From contig JAODLY010000004.1 of assembly GCA_025464445.1 (NCBI GenBank), forward strand, positions 1-64,000: a DNA stretch of 64,000 nt. Reading direction: 5' to 3'. The DNA is from Rhodoglobus sp. (GTDB lineage Bacteria; Actinomycetota; Actinomycetes; Actinomycetales; Microbacteriaceae). This document shows, in pieces, positions 1 through 9,103 of this stretch; position 1 is the stretch's first letter; each line of letters opens with the position of its first letter. The position numbers were made by a program, and so were the translations under genes. Below the pieces are notes generated by a model that had not been told where the DNA came from, did no database searches, and saw nothing but the letters and a program-made list of their open reading frames with translations.

Positions 1-170
1 AGAAGGGGTCTTCGACCCCGCACACGGTCAAGGTGGCGAAGCTCTCCAAGGAGCAGGTTCGCTCGATCGCCGAGCAGAAGCAGGTCGACCTCAACGCGAA
101 CGACATTGAGGCCGCAATCAAGATCATCTCGGGCACCGCCCGGTCGATGGGAATCACGGTGGAGGCGTAA
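1..170 (+). CDS. rplK: 50S ribosomal protein L11, C-terminal part (truncated by window start)
   Basis: Frame ending TAA at 168-170 reads [55 protein letters not shown], the L11 C-terminus, directly before rplA. Confidence 0.95.
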   Translation, partial: KGSSTPHTVKVAKLSKEQVRSIAEQKQVDLNANDIEAAIKIISGTARSMGITVEA

Positions 171-172
171 TC

Positions 173-862
173 ATGGCTACGAAGTCCAAGGCATATCGCG
201 CCGCCGCCGAGAAGATCGAAGACGGCAAGTTCTACACCCCGAGCGAAGCAGTCACCGTCGCCCGCGAGACCGGATCGAAGAAGTTCGATTCGACCATCGA
301 GGTCGCGCTGAAGCTCGGTGTTGACCCGCGCAAGGCTGACCAGATGGTCCGCGGCACGGTCATCCTTCCGCACGGAACGGGCAAGACCGCCCGCGTCGTC
401 GTGTTCGCCACCGGTGCAGCGGCCGAGGCCGCGCTCGCCGCTGGCGCCGACGAGGTCGGTGGCGCTGAGCTCATCGAGAAGGTCGCCGCTGGCTACACCT
501 CGTTCGACTCCGCGGTCTCGACCCCTGAGCTCATGGGCCAGGTCGGTCGTCTCGGTAAGGTACTCGGCCCGCGTGGCCTCATGCCGAACCCGAAGACGGG
601 CACCGTAACGACGGATGTCGCCAAGGCTGTCTCCGACATCAAGGGCGTCAAGATCGAGTTCCGCGTCGACAAGCACTCCAACGTGCACTTCGTCGTGGGC
701 AAGGCCGGCTTCAGCCAGGACCAGCTCAGCGAGAACATCAAGGCTGCGATCGACGAGATCCTTCGTGCGAAGCCTTCGTCATCGAAGGGCCGCTACATCA
801 CCAAGGGAACCGTGTCGACAACCTTCGGCCCGGGCATCCCGTTGGATGTCAACGCGCTGTAA
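173..862 (+). CDS. rplA: 50S ribosomal protein L1
   Basis: 229 aa; L1 signature [20 protein letters not shown]; follows rplK. Confidence 0.98.
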   Translation: MATKSKAYRAAAEKIEDGKFYTPSEAVTVARETGSKKFDSTIEVALKLGVDPRKADQMVRGTVILPHGTGKTARVVVFATGAAAEAALAAGADEVGGAELIEKVAAGYTSFDSAVSTPELMGQVGRLGKVLGPRGLMPNPKTGTVTTDVAKAVSDIKGVKIEFRVDKHSNVHFVVGKAGFSQDQLSENIKAAIDEILRAKPSSSKGRYITKGTVSTTFGPGIPLDVNAL

Positions 863-2211
863 CGAGACACAACCGAAGGGGACTCCGCGGGCGCGGGGTC
901 CCCTTCGTCGTTTGTCGGGGCTCCCGCAGTCCCGGCCGCCCCACTGGTGTGGTTGCGAGTGAGCGCCGGCGTGCTGACTATCCCTATGTTCGCGAGCGAC
1001 TGGGTGCCCGGGTCCAGGTATCCCTCCGAAGCCATGTGGCTCGCGTACAGCTGGTCCCGGGCCTTAGCGTCTGCGTGTCGTGTCCAGAGCGGGGACGCGG
1101 GATCGTCGTTCCACGGGGAGTGCACTATCGGCTCGTGCCCCGTGACCCCGAGAAGGTTCTTGGCCCCATTTACCGGGATGCGGGTGGCACCGAATGAGAT
1201 CTCGGCCGGGTCGCGCCTGTCGATGCGCCCCCACCGCGCCTCCTGGTCGGCGGCGGCCTCTGCCACATACACTCGCGTCGCGTGCAGGTCGAGCACGCTC
1301 GTGATGTGGGTGTCGACGCCGGCGGAGCCGAGCATGACGAAAGCCGCCACACCGAGGTCGGACTGCGAGAGTGCGAGTGCCGCGGTTGTCGCGCCGTAGG
1401 AGTGGGCGACGATGTTGACGACCGATTGCTCGCGCGTCCCCCTGGCCGCGCGCAGCCCAGAGATGTCCCGCTCGAGCAGCAGGGCGCCACGGGTCGCGTA
1501 AGTGTCCCTGGTGGCTTCCATGCCTGCTGGCGGTGTGCGGTAGCCCACCCATGCGATGACCGCGCGCCGTTTCGTTGCCCCCGCCGCGCCCTGCGCGTCG
1601 TACACGTTCTGCGCCGCCCGGGTCCAGAGCTGCATGTTCGTGCTCAGGGTGCCCATCCCCGGAACGACGAAGGTGACGAGCATCGCCGTGTCGAGGTTGC
1701 CGATGGCGATCGAGGCCAGTGGCGGCCGGTCGGAGGTGAGCTCGACGAGATAGCGCTTGCCATGGCCACCCCCGAGGGCGCCCTGGATGGCCTGCAGCGC
1801 GGCGAGGTACTCGACGGCGCTGAGGTCGACAGGGTTCTTCGTCAGTGCCGCGCTTGCGGCCGCCAGGTCGCGCACGAGTTCGGCTCGGTTCGCCGTGTTC
1901 CGCGAGGCGAAGTCGACTCCGGCGAGATTGCCGATGACCTCGGGCATCCTTGCGGTCAGCCGCTTCTGTTCGGCGCGCGGCACGGAGGTCCACCATCCGG
2001 CGACGACCGCGGGATCCGCATTGAACGCCTCGGGGGCGAGGCCAGGATGAGACGCGATGAACGCGGTCATCTCGACGGGAGCGATGTCCGCGAGCCGGGC
2101 GTGGTCGGTGACTCGCCAGTCCGGGGGCTCGCTCGGGGCGAGCGCGATCGTCGCGAGGGCGCACACGGCGGCCACAGCCACGAAGGCGACGCGTTGGGCG
2201 ATACGCCACAT
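793..2211 (-). CDS. DUF1023-like alpha/beta hydrolase, exported or membrane-anchored
   Basis: 472 aa; N-terminal hydrophobic segment; nucleophile elbow [17 protein letters not shown]; 3' end overlaps rplA by 70 bp. Confidence 0.75.
   Translation of the reverse strand: MWRIAQRVAFVAVAAVCALATIALAPSEPPDWRVTDHARLADIAPVEMTAFIASHPGLAPEAFNADPAVVAGWWTSVPRAEQKRLTARMPEVIGNLAGVDFASRNTANRAELVRDLAAASAALTKNPVDLSAVEYLAALQAIQGALGGGHGKRYLVELTSDRPPLASIAIGNLDTAMLVTFVVPGMGTLSTNMQLWTRAAQNVYDAQGAAGATKRRAVIAWVGYRTPPAGMEATRDTYATRGALLLERDISGLRAARGTREQSVVNIVAHSYGATTAALALSQSDLGVAAFVMLGSAGVDTHITSVLDLHATRVYVAEAAADQEARWGRIDRRDPAEISFGATRIPVNGAKNLLGVTGHEPIVHSPWNDDPASPLWTRHADAKARDQLYASHMASEGYLDPGTQSLANIGIVSTPALTRNHTSGAAGTAGAPTNDEGDPAPAESPSVVSRYSALTSNGMPGPKVVDTVPLVM
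875..906 (+). terminator. Rho-independent-type hairpin after rplKA
   Basis: GAAGGGGACTCCGCG-GG-CGCGGGGTCCCCTTC, 15-bp stem with one G-U wobble, followed by gtcgtttgtc. Confidence 0.8.
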
Positions 2212-2275
2212 ACCGGCGACCTCCTTGTCGCCCGTGTAAGACGGGTCTGGTGATCATGCTCTGTTCGTTACCAAA

Positions 2276-2833
2276 TTGCAACTTTTGGGGAGGCATACTT
2301 GGACCGTGGTCGACGTGCGCGCAGCTGAACCGGATGACGCGGCGCTGCTGCACCGGCTCGCTGCCGCGACCTTCGCGCTCGCCTGCCCGCCGCACACGAC
2401 CCCGCAGGCGATCGAGGATTTCATCGCCACAACCCTCTCCGAGGCGAGCTTCGCGGCATACCTCGCCGACCCGGAGCGCGCGCTCTTCCTCGCGGAGGAC
2501 GACGCGGTCGCTGCCGGCTACACGATGATCGTGTTCGGCGAGCCGAAGGATGCCGACGCGGCCGCCGCGATCACCGTGCGTCCCACGGCGGAGCTCAGCA
2601 AGATCTACGTGCTCGAGGGACACCACGGGAAGGGTGTCGCCGCCGCGCTCATGGAGCGCTCGCTCGAAGCCGCGCGGGAGCGCGGGGCACGCACGATCTG
2701 GCTCGGCGTCAACCAGGAGAACGAGCGGGCCAACCGGTTCTACGAGAAGCAGGGCTTCGAGAGGGTCGGGACGAAACACTTCCTCGTCGGCGACCGCTAC
2801 GAGGACGATTTCGTCAGGGAACGTGCGCTCTAA
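2276..2833 (+). CDS. GNAT family N-acetyltransferase (start may be the GTG at 2306)
   Basis: GNAT motifs: IYVLEGHHGKGVAAALMERSLEAARERGARTIWLGVNQENERANRFYEKQGFERVG. Confidence 0.85.
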   Translation: MQLLGRHTWTVVDVRAAEPDDAALLHRLAAATFALACPPHTTPQAIEDFIATTLSEASFAAYLADPERALFLAEDDAVAAGYTMIVFGEPKDADAAAAITVRPTAELSKIYVLEGHHGKGVAAALMERSLEAARERGARTIWLGVNQENERANRFYEKQGFERVGTKHFLVGDRYEDDFVRERAL

Positions 2834-3795
2834 CCGTCGCTGACCTTGAGCACGATCTTGCCCCGGGTGTGCCCGGTCTCGAGCGCCTCGTGCGCCTCTG
2901 CCACTTTGTCGAGGTCGAACACCTGGTCGACGAAGACGCGCACATCGCCGGACTCCAGTAGCCGCGAGATCACCGCGAGGGTGGAGCCGTCGGCGGAGAC
3001 CCGGTAACCGGACGCGCGAACGCCGGCAGCAGCGGCGTCCTCGGCGAGGGTCGGCCAGGTGCCGGTCGGCACGTTGACGATGAGGCCGCCAGGCTTGAGC
3101 ACCTGCAGCGAGCGGGTGCCGGTGTCATCCTTCAGGTTGCCGATCAGGTCGATGACGACGTCCACGTCGTGCACCACATCTTCGAACCGGGTTGTCGAGT
3201 AGTCGATGACCTCGCTCGCGCCGAGTTCGCGCAGCCAGCTCGAGTTGCGAGTCGACCCTGTGGTGATCACGTGCGCGCCGAAGAAGTTCGCGAACTGGAT
3301 GGCGAAGTGGCCAACCCCACCCGCGCCGGCGTGGATGAGTATGCGCTGGCCCTCGTGGGCTTTCGCGACGTCCACCACAGCACCCCATGCGGTCATCGCG
3401 GCGAGCGGCACTGCCGCTGCCTCGACGTGCGAGAGGGCTCGTGGCTTGCGGGCGATGCACATCGCGGGCACGGCGATGTACTCCGCATAAGTGCCGCCGA
3501 AGCGCGGAACCATGGTCATTCCGTAGACCTCGTCGCCGGGCTTGATCGGGTGCGATTCGTACGACGACTCGACGACGATGCCGCTGAAGTCGTTGCCCAG
3601 GATCACCGGGTACTTCGTGAACGCGCCCGCGACTCCTTTGCCGGAGCGCGTCTTCACGTCTTGCGGGTTGACGCCGGCCGCCACGACTTTGACGAGGAAT
3701 TCGGCGTTGACTTTGACGGGCAGCTCGACGTCCGCGGCGCGCAGCACATCGGGCCCGCCGGTCGCTTCAATTACGATGGCTCGCATCGTGGTCAT
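2830..3795 (-). CDS. NADP-dependent zinc-binding/quinone oxidoreductase (MDR superfamily)
   Basis: MRAIVIEATGGPDVLR N-terminus, AGAGGVGHFAIQFA Rossmann motif; start set at MTTMRAIV. Confidence 0.88.
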   Translation of the reverse strand: MTTMRAIVIEATGGPDVLRAADVELPVKVNAEFLVKVVAAGVNPQDVKTRSGKGVAGAFTKYPVILGNDFSGIVVESSYESHPIKPGDEVYGMTMVPRFGGTYAEYIAVPAMCIARKPRALSHVEAAAVPLAAMTAWGAVVDVAKAHEGQRILIHAGAGGVGHFAIQFANFFGAHVITTGSTRNSSWLRELGASEVIDYSTTRFEDVVHDVDVVIDLIGNLKDDTGTRSLQVLKPGGLIVNVPTGTWPTLAEDAAAAGVRASGYRVSADGSTLAVISRLLESGDVRVFVDQVFDLDKVAEAHEALETGHTRGKIVLKVSDG

Positions 3796-3904
3796 TCGCT
3801 GGCCTCCCCGCCGTACTTCCCCACCCAAGTAAAGGGTGCCAATGATTCGGCGTTGTTACGGCGATGTCACTTCGTTGCAAACTATCGGCTGCGGCTAGTC
3901 TTCG

Positions 3905-4666
3905 TTGATGCGCGCAGCGAATCCCCCCGGCTCGAACCCGAGGGGGCGGGAGGTCATGCTGCTCGGCGACAACTGGCACAGGGCCGAGGTCGCGGCAGCC
4001 GTCGTGGGATGCCTGCTCGTGACCGCCGCGCTCGCGATCATCTGGGCCGCGCGGCTGAGCATCCCGCGCGAACTCTACGTGAGCGAGCTCGGAGCCGAGG
4101 GGATGCCCACCGCCAGGTGGTTCGAGGCCGCACTGCTGCTCGTGGTGTTCGGCGGCAGTGCTATCGCCTGGGCCGGGCGCAGGGTCAACTCGCGCCTGAG
4201 GGCGCTGAGCGCGTGGACCCCCGCCGTCTCCCTGTGGATCGCATGCGGCTTCTTCCTCTTCGCTTCGCAGGTGACCTGCACGAGCGGGTGCCCGCTGCCC
4301 TACGGCTCGACGTTCAATATGCAGGACTTCATGCACACGCTCGCTGCGGTGCTCGCCTTCACCGCGGCATGCTGGGCGATGCTCCAGTCGTCGTTCGCAC
4401 ATGACCAGAGGCTGCTGTCGGTCTTCTCGGCCACGATGGGAATCCTGGTCGCCGTGATCGCGGGCACTGGCGGCCTGTTCTCGCTGTTCCGGTTCCAGGT
4501 GGTGCTCGGCAGTCGGCTCGAGTTCGTCGCCACCACGTTGGCGATAGCGTGGCTCGTCGTGTTCGGCGCGGTGCTCGCAGCACGGGCCATCCGCGACCGT
4601 AGTCCGTTGCCCGTGCTGGTCTCAGCGCCGCATGAGGCCGAGCAGGCGGTTCGCGAGGCCAACTAG
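3905..4666 (+). CDS. DUF998-like multi-TM membrane protein
   Basis: 253 aa with several hydrophobic segments; start uncertain (possibly 3956, MLLGDNW). Confidence 0.6.
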   Translation: MMRAANPPGSNPRGREVMLLGDNWHRAEVAAAVVGCLLVTAALAIIWAARLSIPRELYVSELGAEGMPTARWFEAALLLVVFGGSAIAWAGRRVNSRLRALSAWTPAVSLWIACGFFLFASQVTCTSGCPLPYGSTFNMQDFMHTLAAVLAFTAACWAMLQSSFAHDQRLLSVFSATMGILVAVIAGTGGLFSLFRFQVVLGSRLEFVATTLAIAWLVVFGAVLAARAIRDRSPLPVLVSAPHEAEQAVREAN

Positions 4667-5227
4667 CACGTGGATCTCGTTGTCGTCGCGCTCGACCCAG
4701 CGGGCTTCCGGTTCCGCGTTTGTCGGGATGAAGTCGTCGTGCTGCTCCCACACGACGAGCGTGCGGTCGGCGCCGAGCACGTACTGCTGCCACCAGACCT
4801 GCCGCAGGTAGGAGCGCGGGATGCTGCGCCAGGCATGGCCGGTGGTCTTGATCTCTGCGAGCACGACCGCGCCATTGTGAACGGCGACGCCGTCGGGGGT
4901 CGCGAGATGATACGGCTCACCGTGTGCGTGGTACAGCGCGGTGCTCGGCTCGATGCGGTGGCGCGCACGCACCCAGCGGGCGATCTCCGGCTCCCTGGCC
5001 CTGCCGTGATCGGTGAAGGCGTTTCCGCCGAAACCCGAACCGAGGAGCTTGTCTTGCAGCACCGCCTGCAGGGCGCGCTCGCTCGAGAGCCGGGCGACAT
5101 CCGTTGCCGTGACGCCACGGCTGCGGGCGCGGATCCAGGCGACCCGGTCTTCGGTGTGGGCCACAATCCGAGCTCTATGATCCGGGGCAGGCAACTCCCA
5201 GAGGTCGAGCTCCGGCTGCATGGTCAC
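4622..5227 (-). CDS. YqaJ-like (lambda exonuclease-fold) nuclease domain protein
   Basis: RSRGVTATDVARL...GRAREPEIARW...LATPDGVA...VLAEIKTTG...QVWWQQYVLGA, the YqaJ pattern with GhExEP, D and ExK motif positions. Confidence 0.75.
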   Translation of the reverse strand: MTMQPELDLWELPAPDHRARIVAHTEDRVAWIRARSRGVTATDVARLSSERALQAVLQDKLLGSGFGGNAFTDHGRAREPEIARWVRARHRIEPSTALYHAHGEPYHLATPDGVAVHNGAVVLAEIKTTGHAWRSIPRSYLRQVWWQQYVLGADRTLVVWEQHDDFIPTNAEPEARWVERDDNEIHVLVGLANRLLGLMRR

Positions 5228-5262
5228 GGCTCAATTGTCGCCTCTGCGTGCGACTTCGGCCG

Positions 5263-6450
5263 CTAACCCGCCAGCAGCGCGTCGACTCCCTGCGGCGAAA
5301 GTGCATGCTCGCTCGCGAGGACGCTCGCGCCGATCACCCCGGCCGTCGAGCCAGCTGAGGAAAGCACTATCGACAGCGACGAGGTCGCGATGGGCATCGA
5401 GCGTGCGTACACCACATCGTGGATGCCAGCGATGAGATGCTCGCCAGCGCCGGCCATCGACCCCCCGATCACTATCACCGACGGGTTGATGAGGCTCACG
5501 CAGGTGGTGAGCACCTCGCCGATGTCCCTGCCAGCCTGGTGCACGGCGTCGATCGCCGCCTGGTTGCCCTCCGCGACGAGGGCGAGCACCTCCGCGGCGG
5601 TCTCGGCCGGGATGCCCTGCTGCCTGAGCTGCCTGGCGATAGCCGGACCGGATGCCATGGCCTCGAGGCATCCCGTGTTGCCGCAGTCGCACACCACGCC
5701 GTCGCCGCGCGCGACCCGCACGTGGCCGAGATCCCCGGCAGTACCCTGGGCGCCGCGCTGGAGCGACCCACCCGAGATGATGCCGGAGCCGATGCCGGTC
5801 GCGACTTTCACGAACAGCAGGTCGTCCACCTCGGGGAAGGCGATCGTGCGTTCCCCGATCGCCATGATGTTCACGTCGTTGTCGACGAGGGCGGGGATGC
5901 CGAGGTGATCCATCATCCACCCGGGCACGTCGAAGCCGTCCCAGCCGGGCATGATCGGCGGCCGCACCGCGCGACCGGTGGCGTGCTCGACGGGGCCGGG
6001 CAGGCCGATGCCAGCGGCGACGAGGTCACGCTCGTTGCGACCGATCGAGGCCAGGAGGGCCCGCGCCGTCTCGACAACGTGCTGCAGCACCCGCTCCGGG
6101 CCGTCGGCGATCGGCCTGAGCTGCAGGTCGCTCGCGAGAATTGTCGATGACAGGTCGCTCAGCACGACCGACTGGTGGCTCGCGCCGCAGTCGACGGCGA
6201 GCACGATGCGCGCGCCGGGGTTGAGCGCGAACTGCGATGGCGGGCGTCCCCCGCTCGACGCGGCCTCGCCGACGGGGGCAATGAGCCCGAGCTCGAGCAG
6301 TTCGTCGACCCGCAGCCCGACCGTGGAGCGTGCAAGACCGGCGAGTTCGGCGAGCTCGGCACGGGTGTGTGGGTTGCCGTCGCGGAGCAGCTGGAAGAGT
6401 TCGCTCGCGCCGGATGGGCCGGCGATGACAGCTCGGCGCGTGTCGCTCAT
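5263..6450 (-). CDS. ROK family transcriptional regulator
   Basis: N-terminal HTH (TRAELAELAGLARSTVGLRVDELLELGLI) plus ROK kinase fold with CDCGNTGCLEAMASGPAI zinc motif. Confidence 0.92.
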   Translation of the reverse strand: MSDTRRAVIAGPSGASELFQLLRDGNPHTRAELAELAGLARSTVGLRVDELLELGLIAPVGEAASSGGRPPSQFALNPGARIVLAVDCGASHQSVVLSDLSSTILASDLQLRPIADGPERVLQHVVETARALLASIGRNERDLVAAGIGLPGPVEHATGRAVRPPIMPGWDGFDVPGWMMDHLGIPALVDNDVNIMAIGERTIAFPEVDDLLFVKVATGIGSGIISGGSLQRGAQGTAGDLGHVRVARGDGVVCDCGNTGCLEAMASGPAIARQLRQQGIPAETAAEVLALVAEGNQAAIDAVHQAGRDIGEVLTTCVSLINPSVIVIGGSMAGAGEHLIAGIHDVVYARSMPIATSSLSIVLSSAGSTAGVIGASVLASEHALSPQGVDALLAG

Positions 6451-6483
6451 GGCGCAAGTAAATCACGCCGTCCGTCCTTTTGC

Positions 6484-6513
6484 TTGTCAGTCGTACAAAG
6501 TCCTCCCTAGAGT
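6484..6513 (+). promoter_or_regulatory. Candidate sigma70 promoter for the epimerase/oxidoreductase pair
   Basis: TTGTCA - 18 nt - TAGAGT, 44 nt upstream of the ATG at 6557; sequence match only. Confidence 0.4.
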
Positions 6514-6556
6514 CGACAGTGACCCCATCCCCGCTCGACGATCACCGGAAGAAACC

Positions 6557-7303
6557 ATGGAAGCAACGCCACTGTCCGTGCAGCTCTACACGATCCGGCG
6601 GGCGCTCGCCGCCGATCCTGCCGCTGCGCTCGAGCGACTCGCAGGGCTGGGGTTCACCACCGCCGAGCTGTTCGGCCTGCTCGATCATGCCGCCACCTAC
6701 GCTGCCCTGCTTCCGCGGTTCGGGCTCACACCTTCCTCGACGCACGCGAAACTGCTTGGCCAGGATCTCGTTCCCGTCATCCAGGCGGCGAAGGCCGTCG
6801 GCGTGACGACGATAATCGAGCCGTCGACGCCCACCGAACTGTGGAACGACTCAGATGCCGTTGTCGACGCTGCCGAGCAGCTGAACCAGATTGCGCAGAT
6901 CGCGGCGGACGAGGGCATCACCGTCGGCTATCACAACCACTGGGGGGAGCTGGAGAGCGCACTCGATGGCACGAGTGGGCTAGAGGCATTCGCCGACAAT
7001 CTCGACCCGTCGGTCGTGCTCGAGGTCGACACCTATTGGGCCGAGGTTGGCGGGGTGCCCGCGGTCGGCCTGCTCGAGCGGCTCGGTGACCGGGTGCGTT
7101 TCATCCACGTGAAAGACGGCGACCTCAGCCGTGACGACACCAAACAGGTAGCCGTCGGAAGCGGCGGGATGCCCGTGCGCGAGATTCTCGCCGCGGCCCC
7201 GCACGCCGTACGTGTCGTCGAACTCGACGACTTCGACGGTGACGTGTTCGACGCGCTCGCGGCCAGCGCCGACTGGCTCACCGCGAACGGGGAGCGCTTG
7301 TGA
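6557..7303 (+). CDS. Sugar phosphate isomerase/epimerase (AP endonuclease 2-like TIM barrel)
   Basis: MEATPLSVQLYTIRRAL...VGYHNHWGEL...VVLEVDTYWAEVGGV...RVRFIHVKD. Confidence 0.9.
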   Translation: MEATPLSVQLYTIRRALAADPAAALERLAGLGFTTAELFGLLDHAATYAALLPRFGLTPSSTHAKLLGQDLVPVIQAAKAVGVTTIIEPSTPTELWNDSDAVVDAAEQLNQIAQIAADEGITVGYHNHWGELESALDGTSGLEAFADNLDPSVVLEVDTYWAEVGGVPAVGLLERLGDRVRFIHVKDGDLSRDDTKQVAVGSGGMPVREILAAAPHAVRVVELDDFDGDVFDALAASADWLTANGERL

Positions 7304-8406
7304 CGACAGGCGGGCCGGTCGGCGTCGGCGTGATCGGCGCCGGTGTCATCAGCACCCAGTACCTCGAGAACCTCACGACATTTCCCGACCTGAAGGTGCT
7401 GTTCATCGCGGACATCGACCTGGAGCGTGCGAAAGCGCAGGCGGAGAAGTTCCAGGTGCCGGGCAGCGGCACCGTCGAGCAGCTGCTCGCCGAGCCGGAC
7501 ATCGAGATCGTCGTGAACCTGACAGTCCCCGCCGCGCACGTCGAGATCGCGCTGCAGGTCATCGCCGCGGGCAAGAACGCCTGGACGGAGAAGCCATTCT
7601 CCCTCGACCGCGAGAGCGGCAGGGCGCTGCTTGCTGAAGCCCGTCGTCTCGGGCTACGGGTGGCTACCGCGCCGGACACGTTCCTCGGTGCGGGGCTGCA
7701 GACCGGGCGGCGGATCATCGCGAACGGCGAGATCGGTGTGCCGCTCACCGCGATCGCGATGTTCCAGGTCGCTGGACCGGAGTCGTGGCATCCCAACGCC
7801 GACTTCTATTACGCGAAAGGTGGCGGCCCGCTCTTCGACATGGGCCCGTACTACCTGACGGCCCTCGTGCAGAATCTCGGGCCGGTCAGCCGGGTAAGTG
7901 CTGTCGGCTCGCGTTCGACAGCCATCCGCACGATCGCTGCGGGACCGCGGGCGGGCGAGACCTTCCCGGTCGATGTCGACACGCATCTCGGGGCGCTCCT
8001 CGAGTTCGAGGGCGGTGCGTCGGCGCAGTGCGTGTTCAGCTTCCAGTCGAGCATCCGACGCGTCGGGTTCATCGAGATCGACGGAACCGCCGGGGCGATC
8101 GTGTTCCCGGACCCGAACATGTTCGACGGCGAGCTCACCCTCTGGAGAGACGGCGTGGATGAGCCCGAGAGGATCGCGGCCAGCGGGGTGCTCAGCTCCC
8201 GCGGCACGGGCGTGGTCGAGCTCGCGCAGGCCATCCGGGGCAATCGGCCGGAGCAGGCATCGGGGGAGCTCGGCTACCACATCGTCGACATCATGGCGTC
8301 GATCACGGATGCCGCGGCATCCGGTGACTGGGTCGCGGTGCAGAGCACCGTCGTGCCTGGCGCCGCGCTCCCCGAGCACTGGGACCCGAGGAGCGCGACC
8401 CTTTAG
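7300..8406 (+). CDS. Gfo/Idh/MocA family oxidoreductase (GTG start, GTGA overlap)
   Basis: VGVGVIGAGVIS...FIADIDLERAKA...GKNAWTEKPFSLD (EKP motif). Confidence 0.93.
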   Translation: MTTGGPVGVGVIGAGVISTQYLENLTTFPDLKVLFIADIDLERAKAQAEKFQVPGSGTVEQLLAEPDIEIVVNLTVPAAHVEIALQVIAAGKNAWTEKPFSLDRESGRALLAEARRLGLRVATAPDTFLGAGLQTGRRIIANGEIGVPLTAIAMFQVAGPESWHPNADFYYAKGGGPLFDMGPYYLTALVQNLGPVSRVSAVGSRSTAIRTIAAGPRAGETFPVDVDTHLGALLEFEGGASAQCVFSFQSSIRRVGFIEIDGTAGAIVFPDPNMFDGELTLWRDGVDEPERIAASGVLSSRGTGVVELAQAIRGNRPEQASGELGYHIVDIMASITDAAASGDWVAVQSTVVPGAALPEHWDPRSATL

Positions 8407-9074
8407 GCCTTCTCCGAGACCTTTCCCTGCTTGATGTGGATGCGGCGCTCCGCGCGCTTCGCCACCGCCGTGTCGTGGGTCACGACCACGAGGGTGAGGC
8501 CCTTGTCACGCCACAAGCCCTCGAGCAGTGCCATGATCTCGTCACGGGTTTCCTCGTCGAGGTTGCCTGTCGGCTCGTCGGCGAGCAGCACATCCGGGTT
8601 CTTCACGAGCGCCCGGGCGATAGCCACGCGCTGCTGCTGGCCACCCGAGAGCTCGGCCGGCCGGTGCGTTCCCCGGTCACCGAGGCCGACGTCGGCAAGC
8701 GCCTGCGCCGCGCGCGATTTGCGCTCGGCGGAGCTGATGCCCAGCGGCGCGAGCGCCGTCTCGACGTTCTCCTGCGCGGTGAGCGTCGGGATGAGGTTGA
8801 ACCCCTGGAACACGAACCCGATCTCTTTTGCACGAATGCCGGCGAGCTTCGAGTCGGGCATCGCGGAGAGCACATCGGTGCCCAGGGCCACGGACCCGCT
8901 CGTCGGCCGTTCGAGCGCACCCAGCATCTGCAGGAGTGTGGACTTGCCCCCGCCGGTCGGGCCCTGGATCACGATCATCTGGCCGTCGGGGATGGTCAGG
9001 CTCACGTCGCTAAGGGCGGTGACCTTGCGTCGGGTCTGGTCGTAGGTTTTTGTGACGTTCTTCAGTTCATACAT
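8403..9074 (-). CDS. ABC transporter ATP-binding protein (MacB/LolD type)
   Basis: Walker A GPTGGGKST, LSGGQQQRVAIARAL signature, LLADEPTGNLD; start at MYELKNVTK after GAAGGAAAA. Confidence 0.93.
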   Translation of the reverse strand: MYELKNVTKTYDQTRRKVTALSDVSLTIPDGQMIVIQGPTGGGKSTLLQMLGALERPTSGSVALGTDVLSAMPDSKLAGIRAKEIGFVFQGFNLIPTLTAQENVETALAPLGISSAERKSRAAQALADVGLGDRGTHRPAELSGGQQQRVAIARALVKNPDVLLADEPTGNLDEETRDEIMALLEGLWRDKGLTLVVVTHDTAVAKRAERRIHIKQGKVSEKA

Positions 9075-9103
9075 TTCTTGTTTTCCTTCGTGTGTGCTCT
9101 GGG

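Noticed and set aside
1064-2779. 571-aa - strand ORF overlapping the hydrolase and GNAT genes
   Set aside because: Frame-shifted shadow of two real genes on opposite strands; no domain text.
4622-5227. Prophage remnant around the YqaJ gene
   Set aside because: No integrase, terminase, RecT or structural genes nearby; neighbours are ordinary chromosomal families.
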